A stretch of DNA of 64,000 nucleotides from positions 7,130,001-7,194,000 of the forward strand of contig CAJFCV020000006.1 in the NCBI GenBank assembly GCA_904066235.2. The letters are read 5' to 3'. Within the stretch, counting starts at the first letter, position 1; every line of letters starts with the position of its first letter. Positions 8,368 through 18,417 of the stretch are shown one piece after another. This DNA is from Bursaphelenchus xylophilus. Lineage: Eukaryota; Nematoda; Chromadorea; Rhabditida; Aphelenchoididae. Below the pieces are notes generated by a model that did not search any database, was not told the origin of the DNA, and worked only from the letters and a program-made list of their open reading frames with translations. Made by a program: the position numbers and the translations under genes.

Positions 8368-10673
8368 TCACGATGGAGAATGCCTGTAACTGATGGCGCC
8401 ATCACTCTTGTTGGCGGCCCTTCTCGACGTCGTATAGTTGGATATCCTTTCCTTGGCCCCATTGACCATGGCCGAGAGTCTTTCCTTGTTCCAGAACTTC
8501 CCTGTGCTTCTTTGCCCATTGTTATTGTTACTCCTTTGTCGGCCTTTTATTTCCCATGACAGTGCAATCAATTGGCTTGTATCAATCACTGGATAGTTCT
8601 GAAGTCAGCAGTTCCATTGTTGTTGCCAACTGATCCTTACCTGCAAGAACTTCACAACTTGACTGAAATCTCCGTTCAGGAGTTCGATTCTGAATTGGCA
8701 AAGCATGGCCAAACAAATAAACTCGGTCGCTTCCATTCTGTTTTGTGCTGCAAATACAGTATCCCATATATTGATTAGATCAGGCAAAGAGAATTCTTGA
8801 GACAAAAGAAGGGAAAGCCATCTGAAGGCGTAAAATTGGGCCTTCACATCTAGCTTTATAACAACATGGTGATACAATTCAGGGTCCACTGCTTGAAATA
8901 GTTGATAGAAATGAGCCAAAGTCCATTCGATCCCGCAAGAACTGCTGTCCAAAGATTTGATAAAGTTGTCTTTGATCTCCGACATCAGAAGCTGGAAGCA
9001 ATAAAAAGTATCGGCCTCGGCCGACTCCGCCCACTCTTTGTCGGGATCAGAGGCAAATACGTAATAGATAGGTCCAATGATCTCATTCATCCCCTGAATA
9101 ATCATATTAACATCTAGGATGACTCTACCTGAACATACTTGATGCCCGGATTAACCTTAGAGTAAATAAAAAGTATCCTCTCCACCACCTGCCAGTGATA
9201 TTCTCCGTTCGGTTGTTCCACGGGTTCCCCATTGTTGTCAAGGGTATTCAGACGGGCAGATAATTTCTGCCCTTCCCTGCGAGGATATTATTCTTTCTCC
9301 TTAACTTACTTTAGCGGATAGTGGCTAATTCGTTGGAAGAAATCTATTTCTGGCCTCAGACGTCGAACATCTTTGTCGATTTGAATGAGGACGTCGTTAT
9401 CTGCAAAGAACTTGGCCCATTGACTGTCTTTTCCATCCGATAACGGCTGAAAGACATGCTTAATAATGTGCAAATATAAATTTCACAAGGAAAGTACTTC
9501 TATGGGGTATGGATTTACAGGTCGACACATATATCAAGAAAATCGTAAAATTTTTCTAATTCAGAATATGTAAAAATTAGCTGCCCAATTTTGGTTTTCT
9601 AAGGGCGAAACAATCCTCAGAACTTTGCTCGCAACACCACGCAAATGCCTTTTTGACCAAAAGTTTTAATAAAATCACTTTATGTGTAAATCGATTTTGG
9701 CTTGGAACATAGCCAGATCGAAAGGTGTGTGGTAGTCGACTATTCACTTGGGGGGAAATCTCTGCGCGTGGCTTCAAAGCCGAACAAATCGGCTTCAAAG
9801 TTTGAACGAAAAAAAGTAGCAACGGACAGGAAAAAGTTAACAAAGTTCCATTGTGTTAACTTTTTTTAAACGTATAGCCTTACAAAGTGAGGAAAAGTAA
9901 AAACGACAAATGACGATTTGAGCTTGGAAAGACTCGAACCTACAATCTTTTGTGCAGAAAGCAAGCTCACTGACCACTCGGCCACTGCTTCATACTTTTT
10001 ATTGCTTCTTTTACGGGATCCCTATCCTTTGATTTTCGTCCAAAATTTAAAGCCGATTTCCCGGCTTTGAAGCCCTGCGCAGAGATTTCCCCCCAAGTCA
10101 ATGATCGACTACCACACACCTTTCGATCTATGTCCCAAGCCAAAATCGATTTACACATACAGTGCATTCGCTTGTAAGGCAAACCCTGGCATTTGCGTGG
10201 TGTTGCGAGAAAAGTTCTGAGGGGTTTTTCGCCCTTACAAAACAAAAAATTTTAGCTAAATTTTGCATCTTCTGAACCAGAATTTTTTTTTGCTATGTGT
10301 CTCGACGTGTAACTCCATACCCCTTAGAAGAACTTTACTTGTCAAACAAACAATAACTATACTCACGTGATCAACTGGGCCTTCTTCAGAACATTCGATG
10401 TGGGCTTCAATCATATTTGTGACCAAGGCCTTGTAATCAGCCCTTTGCTTGGTCAAGACGGCGTGCCATTCTTGTCTTTCTTTTGGCAAAAATCCAAGAA
10501 ACAGCCTCCAACAAAGAGGTCTTAACAGATCCGGTATCCCAAAAGCACAGGCTTCCCTCAGGGCAGACGTATCTATGACCAGATTCTGTATCAGCAGAAG
10601 GTTCTCAATGTGGGTAATCCTATAAAATTATGAGGATCTTTGTGGATACCTACCGTTCGATATATTTACTCAT
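8368..10673 (-). CDS. TBC1 domain family member 13, Rab GTPase-activating protein
   Basis: Six exons: 10673-10654, 10619-10367, 9446-9310, 9276-9129, 9093-8641 and 8598-8368, giving about 413 aa (human TBC1D13 is 400). The TBC domain spans most of the protein: GIPDLLRPLCWRLFLGFLP, IQIDKDVRRLRP (the catalytic arginine finger lies in this RxxxDVxRT-like motif), WQVVERILFIYSKVNPGIKY, YVQGMNEI (the glutamine-finger YxQ), and RWLSLLLSQEF...IWDTVFA. TBC1D13 inactivates endosomal Rabs (Rab35 in mammals). The first exon encodes only MSKYIER. Intron 2 (10366-9447) is long because it holds a complete foldback element with a tRNA-like core. Confidence 0.93.
9486..10341. mobile_element. foldback element A with central tRNA-like sequence (856 bp)
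   Basis: Two imperfect inverted arms of about 300 bp (9486-9815 and 10000-10341) face each other. Left terminus CAAGGAAAGTACTTCTATGG; right terminus is its imperfect reverse complement ending AAGTTCTT...TACTTG. A direct 3-bp repeat TCA flanks both ends (9483-9485, 10342-10344). The centre holds a tRNA-like sequence on the minus strand. No transposase. Short TIR-type element with 3-bp duplication is compatible with PIF/Harbinger-like MITEs, but this is inference. It lies wholly within intron 2 of TBC1D13. Confidence 0.8.
9918..9990 (-). tRNA. tRNA-like sequence inside foldback element A
   Basis: Minus strand A box TGGCCGAGTGG (9984-9974) matches the eukaryotic consensus exactly; B box GGTTCGAGTC (9940-9931) is nearly perfect. 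Spacing resembles a tRNA. Acceptor and anticodon stems do not pair well, so the anticodon is not assigned and charging is doubtful. Most likely a tRNA-derived Pol III promoter unit. Confidence 0.55.
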
Positions 10674-10909
10674 TATTAAACAGGATTGTCAAGAAATGTA
10701 CATTAGTACCTTAAAAACGTGTCTGAAAACTAAATTTACCTTTTTAAAGATAGAGCTCGGAATAAAACCATTCGAAATAAAAGACTTGAAAAAAATTATT
10801 TATTTGAATCACATTGATGCCAAAACAAACTTGTCAAGACTAGAGTATAAAGGAAGATTAAAGCAACCGAAAAAAATAAGATTAGAAATTAACAAAGAAC
10901 CCAGAATAT

Positions 10910-12795
10910 TTAAGGGGTGTCCGATTGATTTAGAAGGGATACGATATCCTTCGAAAGCTGGAAAAGGCCCGTGCCCACCACCTGCGTGTCGATTTGCAAC
11001 ATCTTTAACTCCAGACCGGCTTCTTGTTGGGTTAAGGCTGGTATTACAATGGTGAGTTTCGGTGGTTGGGTGAAGTTGGCATTCAAGGTGGGGAAAAGGA
11101 AATACTCCTGCAAAACAGCACAATAAAATTGGGTTCTTAGATTTGCAATAGCAAAACAAGATACAAACCCGCATCATGACGAGATAAAGAACGTCGTCCT
11201 CCCGCTTGATAGCCCTTTTTAACTTATCCATCAAGCTGTTTCGGACATCATATCCATTTCTTGTTATATTGAGTACGGATGGCCTGAAACTCGTATATAA
11301 AAATGCTTGATGAATTTGAAACAATCTTAAACTCACAAGAACGCTGATGTGTCCGTCTCGTCAGTCCGCTTCTTCATTACCTTCCTTCTGGATTGGATCC
11401 TTTTCTTCAAGATATCTTCCTTATTGTCCGTATGGTTACGAATTTGAGTCACATTCTTAAAAACTAATGACTTCGGGCTGTTGTAGATTAAAAATGGATC
11501 CACGCCCTTCCTCAGTTCAACCAGATTAAGCTGCTCATGCCGTTTAATCCACCCATTCAGGTCTCTATTAAGCCTAAAACACATAACTATGACATATAAG
11601 TCTTTACCTTAATTTTTCTGTGGTGTTCAGGGATGTATAAGTGCATATTGTACTGTTAGCAGAGGTTGAAGCATTGTAATGATTATATGAAACTTGAGGT
11701 AAAGATCGACCATGATGTTCCTTTAGGAATATGAGATCAGAAGACGTCGCCAACTGTAGTTCTGTCGATACGGGAGGACTAAAACGAAGATAACATGACA
11801 TTCCAAAAAAACTTGCCTGTCAGTGTAGCCGTTATTCAAGGTAAATAAAAGGGCACAGAATGCCAAACAAACTCCGGCTACCTTCTTCGCCTTCTTATGA
11901 GGAACATTATAGGATTTCCTGTTCGAGAAGAGCTCCCTTTCTTCTTCTAGCTCACGAACTCGCTCTTTTAAAAACTTATTCTCTTCTTTCAGCCGATTAC
12001 ACTCAGCTTCGTATTCAGTTAGTTGTTGCTTCATGTTGTCCAATTCCATGCGCTTTCGATACCTCGAGGCTTGAGCTGCCGCCCGATTCCGGAGACGTTT
12101 ATCTTCGATCTTCTTTATAAATCCATTCTAAAATATCATGAGTTTCACCGGTATAAATAAATCACCCTACAGGAACTTACCTCTGCGTCGCCACTTTTCA
12201 CAGCATTCGCGATAATATTGCTATTCGACAATTGAACAGAACTGGAGGAAATCGGAGTCGCTACAACAAGCCTGGTGGCCGGGACTAAAGTTACCGGCGT
12301 GGCTAACATCACGGTATTTAGAGGCACTGTTTTAATTGGCAGTTGTGTTTGGAAGTTTTGAGGTTGTGGTGATGGCATTGTAATATAATTATTTTCAGGT
12401 GATGCCTAAAATCTCCATCAATTTTAATAAGACATACCTGACAATGCGAACTGGATGAAAACGGAGAATATACATCGTTGTCTCGTATTGCCGAAGATGC
12501 AAAGAAATGGGTTTCTACATCATATTTGGAGACGTCGTCATTTGAACTTCCAGGAGAATAATTACCAGAGTCTGAAGATTCTGGTGTAAATTTTTGATCC
12601 CACTTGTAATCATTCAATATATCCACATCCGAAGGGGCTAAATCCACGTTATTCTAAAAGGAACAAAAATTTTTCATGACTAATTCAATAATTACTTACT
12701 CTGAACTCATCATTAGAAAAGAAATCGATCTCATCCTCAGGACACGTAAATAAATTATTGTAAGTCTCCACATCACATTCATCTAGTCCACTCAT
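10910..12795 (-). CDS. atf-6: ATF6-family ER-membrane bZIP transcription factor
   Basis: Eight exons: 12795-12700, 12653-12438, 12405-12181, 12127-11817, 11778-11608, 11573-11337, 11283-11169 and 11107-10910, about 522 aa. Residues 1-180 are an acidic/Ser-rich activation region. The bZIP follows: basic region KRLRNRAAAQASRYRKRMEL, then a leucine zipper/coiled coil (LKEENKFLKERVRELEEE). A hydrophobic segment AGVCLAFCALLFTL is the membrane anchor. The luminal side has a candidate site-1-protease site GRSLP and several N-glycosylation sequons, ending in the ATF6 luminal fold (FPTLNAN.., KLTIVIPA). ER stress sends ATF6 to the Golgi for cleavage, releasing the bZIP. Intron 4 uses a GC donor (GCAAGT). 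This is the unfolded-protein-response sensor of the window. Confidence 0.93.
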
Positions 12796-12950
12796 TTCGT
12801 TTGTTTATTCAAAATACATACAAGACAAATTTTTAGCGATATCGGGATAAAATATATTACAGCTATTTTGTTAGAAACGTTAAGCCAAGAAATGCGTTTT
12901 CCGTTCGAAACTCAGAAGAAACGTCAGTGTAAATTTTTATGGGAGTAACC
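12796..12950 (-). promoter_or_regulatory. atf-6: upstream region of atf-6 (presumed promoter)
   Basis: Short AT-rich stretch between the ATF6 start codon and the repeat-filled desert. No specific element is identified; the role is positional inference only. Confidence 0.3.
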
Positions 12951-12954
12951 TTTG

Positions 12955-13515
12955 TTGTGAAGGAGTGTAACATCAGGGGCAGCCACGGGGCCGGGCCCGA
13001 CAAAAATGGGCCGGGCCTGATTTTTGCTGGATGGGTTTTGTCCCCGTTTTTGTCACCACTTTTTTTGGGCCTTTTTGCCCCACCCCGGTTTTGTCACCAG
13101 GACGTTTTTGTCCCCAAGCCGGTTGTGGCTGGGCAAATTGTGTGTCCATTGGCGTTGGTACAAACTGCAGAGTAATCGAGGTACTACATATTAGCACTTG
13201 ATACTATACAGTGCAATTAAAAATTATGCATTCAGATGTTAAAATACTGTTGGTTTGGTGCCCAGTACTGCTCAAAAATATGTTTTTAGCCCTTGGTACT
13301 GTATAGCACTAGGTCGTACTATATAGCATGGGGTAAAAATTAAGCTATAACAAATTTCTGTCCCCACAAAACCGGTGTGCGGACAATAAAATAAAAAAAG
13401 TGGGGGCAACACCGTCTTGGGGGCAAAACCGTCTGGGGACAGAACCGATCTGGGGACAAGAAGGGCCAAAAAAAATTGGCACAAAAACGTCCTGGGCATA
13501 AAATCGGGCCCAATC
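12955..13515. repeat. GC-rich inverted low-complexity repeat
   Basis: The left part (12975-13145) repeats GGTTTTGTCCCC-like units, with GGGCCGGGCC blocks. The right part (13360-13510) carries the same units in opposite orientation, sharing CCAGGACGTTTTTGT with one difference. The inner 200 bp are AT-rich. The organisation is that of a decayed foldback element. No target duplication found. Confidence 0.5.
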
Positions 13516-14200
13516 GTTTTTATACATCTAATGTGATGCGGTCAAAAGGTTTACAAATCAATTATCATAATTTTTCTGTTGGGGCAATATTGATTGATTA
13601 GGATGTGTATTTTATCTGACAGAGTGTCATATCTATGTCTACATTGAGTTATACGTCGACTTCTCCACGTTGAGTTAGGCTGCTGGTATTGATGTTTTTG
13701 GAAGGCCTCTAGAGTTTTTCTCTGAAATGGGTCAAAGGCGGATGAAATCCTTTTTCCATTCGGATTTCGATTCTTCCGAACGACCTTCGTGTGATGGAGA
13801 TTTCGGGGATTTTAAGCCTCTACGTTAAAACTTTGGATATCGTCTTTGGTGGCCATGTTCCGCTTTCGAGATTGTATCACAGACATAATTCAGAAGGTAA
13901 AAGGAATATGTAAACCCGTTACAAAATTACCTTCAGTGTTGATCAAAAAAGATTCCGCCAGATACGCCAGAATGGAATAGTCATATATGAGCTGCGTTTT
14001 ATCGACAAAACTAATTTTCTGTTTATATTTAACTCGTACTCGTATTTTTTTATAAAGCTTTATTTCTTTTTCTCTGGCTTTTGTTAAAATACTGGGAAAG
14101 ATGTGTTGCGTACGATTTGGCTCAAAAACGTTGGGTGTGTCTATTGTTATTTTCAAGATCGTGGCCACGAAATGTAGTAAAAAACACGAAAGAGTTAAAT
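13516..14200. other. intergenic, no gene seen
   Basis: AT-rich, only short ORFs. The right end (about 14090-14140) belongs to a dispersed repeat also found near 26.5 kb. Confidence 0.4.
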
Positions 14201-14300
14201 TTTGCACGGGAGCCGGAGCCACAAATTTAACTCCGGCTCTGGGAGCAGCTAAGTGCCGGAGCCGAGATTTTGGTCGTGGCAATCTCTGGTCAGATTTGGG
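14090..14300. repeat. dispersed repeat with GGAGCCGGAGCC blocks, copy 1
   Basis: Contains GGCTCAAAAACGTTGGG and, further on, tandem GGAGCCGGAGCC-like units ending GTGGCAATCTCT. The same pieces occur at 26476-26645, with the first piece in opposite orientation. No coding potential. Confidence 0.6.
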
Positions 14301-14309
14301 GAGGATAGG

Positions 14310-14870
14310 TTACCCCGAGAATGGGTTACCCTGAGGATAGGTTACCCTTTACCAAAAAATCTTTTTTGGAGTGTTTTCGCTTCGGGACTGGAAAAAAAAG
14401 ATTTTTTTGTGAAAATTGAACAGAATTTGAAATGTTTTCGTTTCGGAATTGGGAAAAAACGATTTTTTGTGAAAATTGAACAAATTTTGGATTTGGGGAG
14501 GATAGGTTACCCCGAGAACAGATAGGCCACCCTTTACCAAAAAAAAAAGGAAAAAAAATAGATTTTCAAATGTTTTCGCTTTGTGAGTAGAAAAAAAATT
14601 TAAGCAGAGAATGGGACATAGCGAATCCAAACGGCTTTTCGCTGTCCGCAAAGTAAGTTTTTAGCCAAATGGCCATGTTGGAGGTGGTGTTGAGTTGGGA
14701 TACTCCTGGAACATGATCTACATAATTTTTTTAAATCTTTTTTTCTACTCCCGAAGCGAAAAAATTTCAAATTTTGTTCAATTTTCACAAAAAAGTCTTT
14801 TTTTGCAGTCCCGAAGCGAAAACACTTCAAAAAAATTTTTTATAACCTATCCGGTGGGATAACCTATTAG
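14310..14870. repeat. foldback repeat with GATAGGTTACCC ends
   Basis: Left arm (14310-14600) contains two units of GTGAAAATTGAACA..TTTTCGCTTCGG type sequence; right arm (14715-14870) contains the same in reverse complement (CCGAAGCGAAAA, GTTCAATTTTCAC). Ends resemble GGATAGGTTACCC on the left and GGATAACCTAT on the right. Decayed foldback element; no target duplication recognised. Confidence 0.6.
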
Positions 14871-14879
14871 CTAGGGGTA

Positions 14880-15480
14880 GGGTTTAGGCATGGCTCCGGG
14901 CCGGGCTTTCCAAAATTTTCCGGCCGGCCCGGTTTTTTTGAAATCTGGATTTTGCCCGGAAAAAAGGAAAAATAGGGTTTTTGTTAGATTTTTTTCATTT
15001 TTTTCGAACACAATGCTGATAGCGAACGTAAAGATTACCACTTGCCCAAATAAAAAAATAATTTTCCAGTCAATTTGAAAAAATTTTCAGAAATTCTTAA
15101 GTGCGACTTCATAGTTAATACGCTGGCAAAAAAAGAAACCGAAAGAAAGCGCGATTCGCTCGTAGGTTTTTTCAGATCCGACAAAACATCTGTGATAAAA
15201 TATTTTTGCTAAAATTTGGGTGACTCTACACAAATTTTTATGATTTTTTGTAACCATATGGTAAGAAAATTTATGGCGACTTAGTAATTTATAAAAATAG
15301 CCAAGCGGCAATTGCACTATGTATAGGTTTTGCTAAATTATTGTTTACATTTTGCGAAAATGTGCCATAATTTTCCCTTCATTTCCTGCTTTCTTTCTTT
15401 CCAACCTAGTACAAAAATTTTCCGGGCCGAACGGGCCGGGCTTTCCAAATTTTCCAAGCCCGGGCCCTTTTCCCAACTAC
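14880..15480. repeat. GGGCCGGGCTTTCCAAA repeat region
   Basis: Near-identical GGGCCGGGCTTTCCAAA motifs occur at about 14900 and 15430 in the same orientation, with AT-rich DNA between. The motif style links it to the hAT-like GGGCCGGGCC blocks at 1.5-2.4 kb. Nothing coding was seen. Confidence 0.4.
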
Positions 15481-15485
15481 AACAA

Positions 15486-17021
15486 ACAAAACAAGTACTT
15501 TAACAATGGAACAGTTTAACAAAATAATTCGCAGTCAGATTTCGAATTTTTTCACTTTAATCTTCCGACTTCGGCAACTGGCCAACTAGTTTTGACCTCA
15601 AAACCAAGTTAAAAAAACAAATTATGACAAAATGTCAACATTCATTGATTTTTTATGACCAAATTCCACTTTTTTTACATTTTTTAAATGTAAAAGTACT
15701 TTGAACATTCCCTTAACCCTTTCCGGACGAGTCGGCACCTCCATGCAGAAATGAAAGAGGGTACCCTACTGAGTAAAGGCATAATAGTGGTTCAGCCCAT
15801 CGAAGCGTTATTTGGGACTTATGACAAAAAATGTCCTAAAAAGTACCCCCAGTTGACATAACCCTTATAAAATTTTTCTAACGATCTGTAAATTAGAAAC
15901 TACCCCTAGGTTAAAGTCTAAGACTCCTACTACTGTTACATCCAAGAACTGTCCAAATCGGACCACTACAGGATTAGTTATCGACTTTTGGAAATTGAAT
16001 TTTAAATTTCGACCAATTTTTGACCCAAAATTGAGTATATCTTCCGCCGGAATCAACCATTTCAGTCTAAATGTGGTTTTTCTGAATCTAGAGTGACGGT
16101 AGCTTCTTCCCAGAATGTTTCCAGAAAAAACCTATGGGGCACTTTTCTGTAAAAAGCGAAAAGGTTGAAAGCGTAAAGGTTTCACCGTATAAAATGTCGC
16201 CGCAAACCGAGAAAGGTCGGGCGCAGCTCGAAAGGCGAAAATAATATATATTTTTTTGAGAAATACTATTTTAGTGTGAAACTAAAGCAAAATCCAATGA
16301 AATTGCCTGAAAACGCATTAAAAATATTAAAATGACATTGAGTTAATGTTTGCGTGCTCTGTCTGTCTGTATTTCATCTGAATTCAGCTTGTCGACACTA
16401 AAATATTATTTTTCGAAGAAAAAATATTATTTTCGCCTTTCGAGCTGCGCCCGACCCTTCTCGGCTTGCGGCGACATTTTATACGGTGAAACCTTTACGT
16501 TTTCAACTTTTTCGCTTTTTACAGAAACGTGCTCTATAGGTTTTTTCTGGAAACATTCTAGGAAGAAGCTAGCGTCAATGTAGATTCAGAAAAACCACAT
16601 TTGGACCGAGATGGTTGATTCCGGCGGAAGATATACTCCATTTTGGGCCAAAAATTGGTCGAAATTTAAAATTCAATTTCCAAAAGTCGATAACTAATCC
16701 TGTAGTGGTCCGATTTGGACAGTTCTTGGATGTAACAGTAGTAGGAGTCTTAGACTTTAACTTAGGGGTAGTTTCTAATTTACAGGTCGTTAGAAAAATT
16801 TTATAAGGGTTATGTCAACTGGGGGTACTTTTTAAGACCTTTTTTGTCATAAGTCCCAAATAACGCTTCGATGGGCTGAACCACTATTATGCCGTTACTC
16901 AGTAGGGTACCCTCTTTCATTTCTGCATGGAGGTGCCGACTCGTCCGGAAAGGGTTAAATACCCGAAAGGCTTCGCGAGTATTTGGGAATATACCCGGAT
17001 ATATACTCCGTCCGAACCCTA
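15486..17021. mobile_element. hAT-like MITE remnant, split by a later insertion
   Basis: 15486-15712 and 16959-17021 together align with the inner and right parts of the intact element at 23343-23787 (shared AAACAAGTACTTTAACAA, GACAAAAT.TCAACATTCAT and TCCGAACCCTA end). The two pieces are separated by the TTAA-flanked foldback element. The left terminus is missing, so the outer copy is truncated. Confidence 0.7.
15717..16954. mobile_element. TTAA-flanked foldback element (piggyBac-like MITE), 1238 bp
   Basis: Arms of about 520 bp (15717-16240 and 16430-16954) are inverted copies. Termini are CCCTTTCCGGACGAG and its exact reverse complement. TTAA occurs on both sides (15713-15716, 16955-16958), the duplication typical of piggyBac-type transposition. 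The mirrored 63-aa ORFs in the arms differ by a few residues and look like non-coding shadows. No transposase. It is inserted inside an older hAT-like MITE. Confidence 0.85.
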
Positions 17022-17390
17022 CTCGTAACTCGACTTATTGAGCCATCTTCGAAGCTTCCCTGCTGTTAGAATGTTTCCCGGGCTTTTGGCAAAATGGAGA
17101 AATCCTTGGCATTCCGCAACTAGTAAGATTTCTTATGACAAGAAAGATTCACCGATTGGGTCTATAGCTTTTCTCTGCCAAGGTTATTCAATACTAGGCT
17201 AAATTCCAATCTTTCTGAGTTCTCTAAGAAGCCAAGAAAAAGTTATTTAACAGTACGCCAAATATTTGTTTCCGTGGCGTGACGCGACGAGAGTTCCGTA
17301 AAAAAACGTTGTGTATGGCCAACGGAGAGGAGTCCAGATTTTTTTGGGCACGAGTTCGTAAAAAACCTTTTTGTAGGAATGTGTGACAAA
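17022..17390. other. upstream region of TRAPPC2 gene
   Basis: No gene seen. Presumed promoter region of the TRAPPC2-Pmp3 pair by position only. Confidence 0.3.
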
Positions 17391-17401
17391 TAAACGAAAA
17401 A

Positions 17402-17860
17402 ATGTCTAAAGAATATTACTTTGTGATCGTTGGGAGGGATGATCAGCCCGTTTTTGAGATTGAATACCCTGTTGCTGCTCAAAAGAAGAGAAAGGAAAAT
17501 GATGTTAGGCATTTACATCAATTCATAGCACATGCCGCCTTGGATATCGTGGATGAGCAAGCTCTGCATTCGTCGACCATGTATTTGAAAGTAAGGGTTT
17601 TATTATAAATTGTTTTTACTGTTTAGGTAGTCGATAAATTCAATGAATGGTTTGTGTCCGCTTTCTTAACAGCAAGTCGTATGAGGTTTATAATATTGCA
17701 CACGCAGAAGAATGAAGAAAACATCCGCCAGTTCTTTCAGGAGATATATGAAGTGTATATAAAACATAGTATGAATCCGTTTTACATTCCCGACAGTCCG
17801 ATTAAAAGCCGTGCCTTTGAAGAGAAAGTAATTTTTTATGCCAGGAAGTACCTATATTAA
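17402..17860 (+). CDS. TRAPP complex subunit 2 (sedlin)
   Basis: Exons 17402-17590 and 17627-17860 give 140 aa, the exact size of sedlin. Recognisable blocks: [55 protein letters not shown], and [10 protein letters not shown]. The protein is a longin-fold core subunit of the TRAPP tether/Rab exchange factor in ER-Golgi traffic. AATAAA overlaps the stop, and a TTTTAG acceptor for the Pmp3 gene follows 88 nt later, suggesting an operon. Confidence 0.96.
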
Positions 17861-17967
17861 TAAATAATTTATTACAATTTTTTATTGTATGCATTGGTTT
17901 GAAGCCTATGATACCTAACTAGATTACGAGTTTAATCATAATTTTATTTTAGCTTTAAGGATAGAAG

Positions 17968-18179
17968 ATGTGCCGCTGCATTCTGTTTTTGCTCTGTATT
18001 ATCTTTCCGGTATGTTCGTTTATTGTGTTCTCATATTTTTTTCGTTTTAGCCTCTGGCAGTGCTGATTGAACGCGGATGCTCGGTCCATCTGTGCATCAA
18101 TATTTTCTTCACCCTGTTGGCTTGGATTCCGGGCGTGATCCATGCCATTTATGTGTGCTTTTATGACAAGTCTCCATGA
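17968..18179 (+). CDS. Pmp3/UPF0057 small hydrophobic membrane protein
   Basis: Exons 17968-18009 and 18051-18179 give 56 aa. It has two membrane spans: CRCILFLLCIIFPPLAVLIE and CINIFFTLLAWIPGVIHAIY, with a Cys/Gly pair between and a short polar tail. This matches the Pmp3/proteolipid family (PF01679), small plasma-membrane proteins that influence membrane potential and cation tolerance. A TTTTAG acceptor at 17952 sits 15 nt before the ATG, 92 nt after the TRAPPC2 stop. Too short for a standard ORF screen because it is split by an intron. Confidence 0.93.
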
Positions 18180-18417
18180 GATGATCTCTGTTCCCCTTTC
18201 CTATCAATGTTTTACCATTCAAATGATCTGAACTCCCTATTTGTGACAATCTCAATGTTCTGGTTGCTAGCTTTAAATCATTTCCAACTTTCTTTTTTCA
18301 AGTGTAATAAATCTTGAAGAATTCGGAAATCTTGACGATGATTCCAGTTCGTATCTGGTGTACTTAGCCACCCTAAACTAAAAATGAAACAAAAGTAGAT
18401 GTTCTGAAAGTAGTACG

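Noticed and set aside
9577..10245. ORFs of about 90 aa on both arms near 9.6 and 10.2 kb as genes
   Set aside because: They are mirror-image readings of the inverted arms of foldback element A.
10630..11055. Plus-strand ORF of 141 aa
   Set aside because: Antisense to the first exon of TBC1D13 and the last exon of ATF6, which are both well supported; its AT-rich, Lys/Leu-rich composition is that of a chance ORF.
15865..16806. Paired 63-aa ORFs, one on each strand
   Set aside because: They are the two inverted arms of the TTAA foldback element read in mirror image; no start context or homology.
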